A stretch of DNA of 64,000 nt from Methanobrevibacter sp. (GTDB lineage: Archaea; Methanobacteriota; Methanobacteria; Methanobacteriales; Methanobacteriaceae): the NCBI RefSeq assembly GCF_017940815.1, contig NZ_JAGAXX010000051.1, positions 1-64,000 on the forward strand, given 5' to 3'. The stretch's first letter is position 1. Each line of letters opens with the position of its first letter. Under the pieces are notes generated by a model. It was not told the DNA's origin and ran no database searches. It worked only from the letters and a program-made list of their open reading frames with translations. A program made the position numbers and the translations under genes. Shown piece after piece: positions 53,344 through 62,400 of this stretch.

Positions 53344-53386
53344 ATTTATACCTCCATTATAATCTTAATCAAAAAAATAAAAAAAT

Positions 53387-53402
53387 GGTTAAGTTAATAA
53401 CC
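53387..53402 (-). terminator. Hairpin at the stop codon of the giant DUF11 gene
   Basis: GGTTA-AGTTAA-TAACC, a 5-bp stem ending in the stop region, followed on the minus strand by T7 and T7 runs. Confidence 0.5.
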
Positions 53403-56400
53403 TATTTTTTAATTTTAAGGGATGTGCTATAATATGTGTCCTTATAATAAGCAACAATATTATATTTTCCTTTTTTCAAGTTTTTAAGAGATAAAGAAGC
53501 TACACCTTTCTTATTGGTTTTGACTTTATATGTTTTTCCTTTAAATTTGATAACAACAGTCTTACCAACATAAGGTTTGCCTTTGGAATTGGTGAATTTA
53601 ATGGAATACTTGAATTTGATAGCTTTATGTTTTAAAACTTTTTCATCAAATACAACCTTATTAAACTTAACAACTCCATTAACTTTATTTCCAACTTTTT
53701 TAACTTTTATGGTTGCAATTCCCTTGCTATTAGTTTTCGCTGTGTATGTTTTTCCCAAGTATTTGAAAGTAACTTTCTGGTTTTTAAGCAATTTGCCTTT
53801 TTTAGTTAAGAATTTAACCTTAACTTTTACAACAGACTCTTTAGCTTTTGCTTTAACCTTATCAGATGAAGCATGGTTGTTTTTGACATTTGTGTCTTTT
53901 TCATTAGCACTTACATCTACATTGTTTTCAATAGTTCCAGCACTAATTACTTTAACAACAAGCTCCAGTGTTTTTGTTTCTCCTTTAGCTAAATTGCCTA
54001 CATTCCAAACATTTCCAGAGTAACCTTTGACAGTACCTTGGAGTTTGACCAATTTGCTTAATTTTTCAGTTACTTTAACACCTGTTGCATCACTTGGACC
54101 GTTATTAGTCACAGTAATTGTGAATTTAATCAAGTCACCAACGGTTGCGGTAGTCTTATCAACCTTTTTAGTGATTACAAGATCCACCACAGGAACAGCA
54201 GTAACATTATCTGATGAAGCGTTGTTATTGGATTTGTTTGTATCGTTTTCATTACCTGAAACGGTTACATTATTTTCAATGATTCCATCAGCAATGACTT
54301 TTACAACCAATACCAATTCCTTGGATTCACCTTTAGCCAAGTCACCAACAGTCCACACATGACCATCATAACCTTCAACAGGTTTAGTTAACTCAACAAG
54401 TTTGGATAACTCTTCAGTCACTTTAACACCAGTAGCCTTGGAAGGACCATTGTTTTTAACAACAATAGTGAAAGTGATTTCATCACCAACATTAGCGGTT
54501 GTCTTATCAACAGTTTTGGAGATTTCTAAATCGACTACAGGAATTGCAGTCACATTTTCGGCAGTAGCATTATTGTTAGACATGTTTGTATCGTTTTCAG
54601 CAGATGAAACTGATACGACGTTTTCAACAGTGCCGTTGTTGATAATCTCAACTACTAATTTCAAGGTTGCAGTAGCGTCCTTAGCCAAATCACCAACAGT
54701 CCAAACGTTGGTGCCTCCATCATATTCAGCATCACCAAAGTCAATAACTTTAACAAGATCACTCAATACGTCAGTTACTTTAACATCAGTAGCATCTGAA
54801 GGGCCTTTGTTAGTAACGGTAATTGTGTATGTTACATTTTCGCCGACATTAGCTGTGGTTCTGTCAACCACTTTAGTGATTTCAAGGTCAACTATAGGCA
54901 ATGCAGTCACATTATCGGATGAAGCATTGTTATTGGATTTGTTTGTATCATTTTCATTGGAAGCAACGATTACAGCGTTTGCTATGGTTCCGTTTCCAAT
55001 TACTTTAACAACAAGTACCAATTCTTTGGATTCGCCTTTAGCCAAGTCACCGACAGTCCATACATGACCGTCATAACCTTCAACATGTTTTGTTAACTCA
55101 ACAAGTTTGGATAACTCTTCAGTCACTTTAACACCAGTAGCCTTGGAAGGACCATTGTTTTTAACAACAATAGTGAATGTTATTTCATCTGTGACGTTTA
55201 CAACTGTTTTGTCAACTGTTTTAGTTATTTCAAGGTCAACCACAGGAATTGCAGTAACATTGTCGGAAGTTGTGTTTACATCAGTGTCGTTTTCATTTGA
55301 GTTTACGAATACGCTGTTTTCAACAGTACCATTATTGATAACTTCAACAACTAACTTTAAGGTTGCAGTAGCGCCTTTAGCCAAGTTGCCAACAGTCCAA
55401 ACATTAATGGACACATCGTAATCAGCATCGCCAAAGTCAACAACTTTGACAAGATCGCTTAACTTCTCAGTCACTTTAACGCCAGTAGCGTCAGAAAGAC
55501 CGTTGTTGGTTACAGTGATTGTGTATGTTACATTTTCTCCGACATTTGCAGATTTGACATCGACTGTCTTGGTAATGTTTAATATTACCAATGGTTTTGC
55601 ATCAACGTCAGGAGCACTAGCATTGTTATTTGTTTTGTTAGTGTCGTTTTCTTTAGATGTGACTGATACGCTGTTCGGAATTGTACCATTTGAAATGACA
55701 GTAACAACTAATTTCAATGTTTTAGTTTCTCCTTTAGCCAATGTGCCAACAGTCCATACGCTGCCGTCATATCCATCCACTTTTTCAGCTAATTTAACAA
55801 GGTCTGATAATTTTTCAGCCACTTTGACATCAGTAGCTGTGGACGGACCTTTGTTGGTTACAGTGATTGTGTAGGTTACATTGTCACCAACAAGAACGGA
55901 AGTCTTGTCAACTGTTTTTGTGATTACAAGATCAACAACAGGAACAGCAGTAACATTATCAGCAGTATCATTGTTGTTTGTTATGTTAGTATCATTTTCA
56001 GTTGAGTTTACAATAGCAACGTTTTCAACAGTACCATTGTTAATGATTTCGACAACTAAGTTTAAGGTTGCAGTAGCATCCTTAGCCAAATCACCAACAG
56101 TCCAAACATTAGTGCCTACATCATAATCTGCATTACCGTAGTCCATGACTTTAACGAGATCACTTAACTTTTCAGTCACTTTAACGCCAGTAGCATTGGA
56201 AGGACCTTTGTTGGTTACAGTGATTGTGTAAGTTACCTTTTCACCAACATTAGCAGTAGTTACATTAACCACTTTAGTGATTTCAAGGTCAACTACAGGA
56301 ACAGCAGTAACATTATCCGCAGTATCATTGTTATTGGATTTGTTGGTATCATTTTCAGTAGAGTTTACAGCTACAAAGTTCTCAACAGTACCGTTAGCAA

Positions 56401-59400
56401 TAATCTTAACAACTAATTCTAACTTTTTGGATTCACCATTAGCCAAATCACCAACAGTCCATACATGACCGTCATAACCTTCAACAGTTCCAACCAATTC
56501 AACAAGCTCGGATAACTCTTCAGTCACTTTAACACCAGTAGCCTTGGAAGGGCCTTTGTTGGTTACAGTGATTGTGTAAGTTATTTGCTCACCGACATTA
56601 GCTTTGGTTGTATTAACCACTTTAGTGATTTCTAAATCTACAACAGGAACAGCAGTGACATTGTCTGAAGTGTCATTGTTGTTGGATTTGTTGGTATCAT
56701 TTTCAGTGGAATTTACAGCTACAAAGTTTTCAACAGTACCGTTATTGATGATTTCAACAACTAAGTTTAAGGTTGCAGTAGCACCTTTAGCCAAATCACC
56801 AACAGTCCAAACATTAGTGCCTACATCATAATCTGCTTTGCCATAGTCAACAACTTTAACAAGATCACTTAACTTTTCAGTCACTTTAACGCCAGTAGCG
56901 TTAGAAGGACCTTTATTGGTTACAGTGATTGTGTAAGTTACCTTTTCACCAACGTTAGCTTTTGTTGTATTAACAACCTTAGTGATTTCAAGGTCAACCA
57001 CAGGAACAGCAGTAACATTATCCGCAGTATCGTTGTTGTTGGATTTGTTGGTATCATTTTCAGTGGAGTTTACAGCTACAAAGTTCTCAACAGTACCGTT
57101 AGCAATAATTTCAACGACTAATTCTAACTTTTTGGATTCACCTTTAGCCAAATCACCAACAGTCCAGACATGACCATCATAACCTTCAACATCTTTGACC
57201 AATTTAACAAGGTCAGATAATTCCTCAGTCACTTTAACACCGGTTGCTTTGGAAGGACCTTTATTTGTTACAGTGATTGTGTAAGTAATTTGCTCACCAA
57301 CATTAGCAACAGTCTTGTCAACTGTCTTGGTTACTTCAACATCAACTACAGGAACAGCAGTGACATTATCAGAAGTTGCATTGTTATTGGTTATGTTAGT
57401 GTCGTTTTCGGTAGAGTTTACAATAGCAACGTTTTCAACAGTACCGTTATTGATGATTTCAACAACTAAGTTTAAGGTTGCAGTAGCATCCTTGGCCAAA
57501 TCACCAACAGTCCAAACGTTAGTGCCTACATCATAATTAGCAGTACCATAGTCTACAACTTTAACAAGACCACTTAACTTCTCAGTCACTTTAACGCCAG
57601 TAGCATTAGAAGGACCTTTATTGGTTACAGTGATTGTGTAAGTTACCTTTTCACCAACATTAGCCTTAGTAGTATTAACCACTTTAGTGATTTCCAAGTC
57701 AACAACAGGAACAGCAGTAACATTGTCCGCAGTGTCATTATTGTTAGATTTGTTGGTATCATTTTCGGTAGAAGTTACAGCTACAAAGTTCTCAACAGTA
57801 CCATTAGCAATGATCTTAACAATCAAAACTAACTCTTTGGATTCACCTTTAGCCAAATCACCAACAGACCATACATGACCATCATAACCTTCGACAGGTT
57901 CAGTTAACTCAACAAGTTTGGACAATTCTTCAGTCACTTTAACGCCAGTAGCATTGGAAGGACCATTGTTGGTTACAGTGATTGTGTATTTAATTTGTTC
58001 ACCAACATTAGCAGTAGTTACATTAACCACTTTAGTAACTTCAACATCAACTACAGGAACAGCAGTAACATTATCAGAAGTTGCATTGTTATTGGTTATG
58101 TTAGTGTCGTTTTCAGTAGAGTTTACAACAGCAACGTTTTCAACAGTACCATTATTGATAATTTCAACAATTAAATTTAAAACAACAGTTTCACCTTTAT
58201 TTAAGCTGCCAATATTCCAGATGTTAGTTTTTACATCATAATCAGCTTTGCCGAAGTCAACAACTTTAACAAGATCACTTAACTTTTCAGTCACTTTAAC
58301 GCCAGTAGCATTAGAAGGACCTTTATTGGTTACAGTGATTGTGTAAGTAATTTGCTCACCAACATTAGCCTTGGTAGTATTAACCACTTTGGTAATTTCA
58401 AGGTCAACAACAGGAACAGCAGTGACGTTATCGGAAGTTGCGTTTTTATCTGTGTCGTTTTCATTAGAGTTTGCAATAGCTACGTTTTCAACAGTACCGT
58501 TATTGATGATTTCAACAACTAACTTTAAGGTTGCGGTAGCGCCTTTAGCTAAATCTCCAATTGTCCAGACATTAGTTTTTACATCGTAATCAGCATCACC
58601 AAAGTCTACAACTTTAACAAGATCACTTAACTTCTCAGTCACTTTAACACCAGTAGCGTTTGAAAGACCATTGTTGGTTACAGTGATTGTGTAGGTTACA
58701 TTTTCACCGACATTAGCAACAGTTCTGTCAACCACTTTAGTGATATTCAAGATAACTAATGAGTTAACTTTAACATCAGGAGCGCTAGCATTGTTATTGG
58801 TTTTGTTTGTGTCGTTTTCTTTGGATGTGACATTAACACTGTTTGAAATTGTACCGTTTGAAAGAACAGTGACAACTAAGGTCAAAGTTTTTGATTCTCC
58901 TTTAGCCAATGTGCCAACATTCCATATTTTACCATCATAACCTTCCACATCCTTAGCCAATTTAACGAGATCAGATAATTTTTCTGATACTTTAACGTCA
59001 GTAGCAGTGGATGGGCCTTTGTTGGTTACAGTGATTGTGTAGGTTATATTGTCTCCAACAAGAACAGCAGTCTTATCTACTGTTTTTGTGATTTCAACAT
59101 CAACTACAGGAACAGCAGTGACATTGTCTGAAGTAGCATTGTTATTTGTTATATTTGTGTCGTTTTCGGTAGAGTTTACAACAGCAACGTTTTCAACAGT
59201 ACCGTTATTGATAATTTCAACAACTAACTTTAAGGTTGCAGTAGCGCCTTTAACCAAATCACCAACAGTCCAAACATTAGTGCCTACATCATAGTCAGCA
59301 TCACCAAAGTCAACAACTTTAACAAGATCACTTAACTTTTCAGTCACTTTAACGCCAGTAGCATTAGAAGGACCTTTATTGGTTACAGTGATTGTGTAAG

Positions 59401-62400
59401 TTACCTTTTCACCAACATTAGCCTTGGTAGTATTAACCACTTTAGTGATTTCCAAGTCAACTACAGGAACAGCAGTAACGTTGTCTGAAGTGTCATTGTT
59501 GTTGGATTTGTTGGTATCATTTTCATTAGAAGTTACAGCTACAAAGTTTTCAACAGTACCGTTAGCAATAATCTTAACAACTAATTCTAACTCTTTGGAT
59601 TCGCCTTTAGCCAAATCGCCAACGGTCCATACATGACCGTCATAACCTTCAACAGTTCCAACCAATTCAACAAGCTTGGATAATTCCTCAGTTACTTTAA
59701 CGTCAGTAGCTTTGGAAGGACCATTGTTAGTAACAGTAATTGTATATTTAACTTGTTCACCAACGTTAGCCTTGGTAGTATTAACCACTTTAGTGATTTC
59801 AAGGTCAACTACAGGTCTTGCAGTAACATTATCCGCAGTATCATTGTTGTTGGATTTGTTTGTGTCTTCTTCTGTAGAGGTTACAGCCACAAAGTTTTCA
59901 ACAGTACCATTGTTGATAATTTCAACGACTAATTCTAACTTTTTGGATTCACCATTAGCCAAATCACCAACAGTCCAAACATGACCATCATAACCTTCAA
60001 CATCTTTTACCAATTTAACAAGTTTGGATAACTCTTCAGTCACTTTAACGCCGGTAGCCTTGGAAGGGCCTTTATTGGTTACAGTGATTGTGTAAGTAAT
60101 TTGCTCACCAACATTAGCAACGGTCTTGTCAACTGTCTTGGTTACTTCAACATCAACTACAGGAACAGCAGTGACGTTATCAGAAGTTGCATTCTTAAGG
60201 GTTTCGTTTTCTTTAGCGTTAACGAATGCAATGTTTTCAACAGTACCATTGTCAATCACTTCAACAACCAATTTCAAGGTTGCAGTAGCGCCTTTAGCCA
60301 AATCACCAACAGTCCAAACGTTATTCACATAGTTAGCACCACCAACGTCAACGACCTTAACGAGATCACTTAACTTCTCAGTAACTTTAACATCACTTGC
60401 ATCAGAAAGACCATTGTTTTTAACGGTAATAGTGTAAGTCACATTTTCACCGACATTAGCAACAGTTCTGTCCACGGTTTTGGTGATGTCAAGGATAACA
60501 AGAGGTTTAGCTTCAACATCAGGAGCGCTAGCGTTGTTATTGGATTTGTTAGTGTCGTTTTCTTTTGAAGTTACGGCAACAATATTTGAAATAATACCAT
60601 TATTGATTACTTTAACAGTTAAAACTAAATCCTTGGACTGGCCTTTAGCCAATGTGCCGACAGTCCATACGCTACCATCATATCCTTCTACATCTCTAAC
60701 CAATTTAACAAGTTCAGAAAGTTTTTCTGAAACTTTAACGTTGGTAGCAGTACTTGGACCATTGTTCTTAACTGTAATGACATATGTGAATTCGTCACCG
60801 ACAAGAACTGTGGTTTCACCTTCAAGTTTCTTGGTGATTTCAAGATCCACAACAGGGTTAGCGGTCACATTGTCTGAAGTTGCATTCTTAATGGTTTCGT
60901 TTTCTTTAGCGTTTACGAAAACACTGTTTTCAACAGTACCATTGTCAATCACTTCAACGACAAGTTTCAAGGTTGCGCTTGCACCTTTAGCCAGATCGCC
61001 AACAGTCCAAACGTTATTCACATAGTTAGCACCTCCAAAGTCAACGACCTTAACGAGATTGCTTAACTTCTCAGTAACTTTAACATCACTTGCATCAGAA
61101 AGACCATTATTTTTAACGGTAATGGTGTAAGTCACATTATCGCCGACATTAGCAACGGTTTTGTCAACGGTTTTAGTGATGTCCAAAATAACCAATGGAT
61201 CAACGGTCACGTCAGGTGCGTTAGCTGTCTTTTCGGTTTCGTTTTCGCTGCATTTGACAACAGCTGTGTTTTTGACTGTGCCTATATCATTTGCAACAAC
61301 AACAAGTTTCAAGGTAGCTTTAGCATCCTTGTCCAATTTGTCAATAGTCCAGGTGTTTCCGCTTAAGGAACCGACACTAGCTACTGATTTGGTTGCATCG
61401 ATTGTTGCAGGACCGGTCACCACATCATTAACCACAATTACAGTGGCAGTACTTGGGCCTTTGTTGGTAACTGTAATGGTATAGGTTATTTCATCGCCAA
61501 CCAATACTTTTACTTCACCTTCAACGACTTTTGTGATTTCCAAGTCGACAACAGGTTTGACTGTAATTTTAACTTCTTTTGTAGCGTCATTGTAGTTAAC
61601 TTCATCCACTTTTGTAGTCACTTTGAGTGTGTAGTTTCCAGGCTCTAAGTCCTTAACTATTATTTCATAATTGTCTCCAGGACCTTCAACTTCACCAGTT
61701 TTAACAGGTTCACCATCCTTCAATACGACGTAAGTAATTCCTGTTGCATTTTCAGTGGTTGCAGGTGCTTTTACATCTTCTCCGTGATTGATGACAATGT
61801 CATCGATATCAACAGCTGAATTTGCCTTGTTTACAGTCAAGGTTGATTCGTTTGTTGCCCCATCATAGTAATTTTCCGGATCGGTTGTCAATTTTACTGT
61901 GTATGAACCGGCGTCCAATTTGGTTTTAACATCAATCTTTTCACCAGGTTTAATGTATCCTTCTTCAACAACACCAGAACCATTTATAATCTCATATTTT
62001 ATTTTATCAGCGTGAGTTGAGGTTACATTAACGCTTATAGGGTCTCCATAGTTTACTGTTGTGTCATTTGCTGCAACAGTTGATGGAGCATTTTTGACAA
62101 TCACAGTGACTTCGTTACTTTCACTAGGACCGAGTTCCCCATTTCCGTCATAGGTTGCCTTGAAGACATAGGTTCCAGGGGTCAATTTTCCTAGGTTGAC
62201 TTCACTGTTTACTGCAAAGTCATCTTTTTCCAATTCGCCGTTCTTGTTGAGGCGTGCAGTTCCATTTGCATTGCTTGGAGTGACAACATTTGCAATCACA
62301 ACATCGGTTCCATAGGTCACGGTCACTTGTGACTTTTCACCGTTTGCAGTGATTTCAATTTGGCTTGTCGGAAGTACTTTTAAAGTCTTGCCATTGTTGT

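Noticed and set aside
53577-61484. Long open frames on the plus strand across the giant DUF11 gene
   Set aside because: They recur with the repeat period and mirror the codon pattern of the minus-strand repeats, and have no ribosome sites or recognisable domains. They are antisense shadows.
53860-61556. Regular repeats as a possible CRISPR array
   Set aside because: Units are about 350 bp, coding, and contiguous in frame, with no short direct repeats separated by unique spacers.
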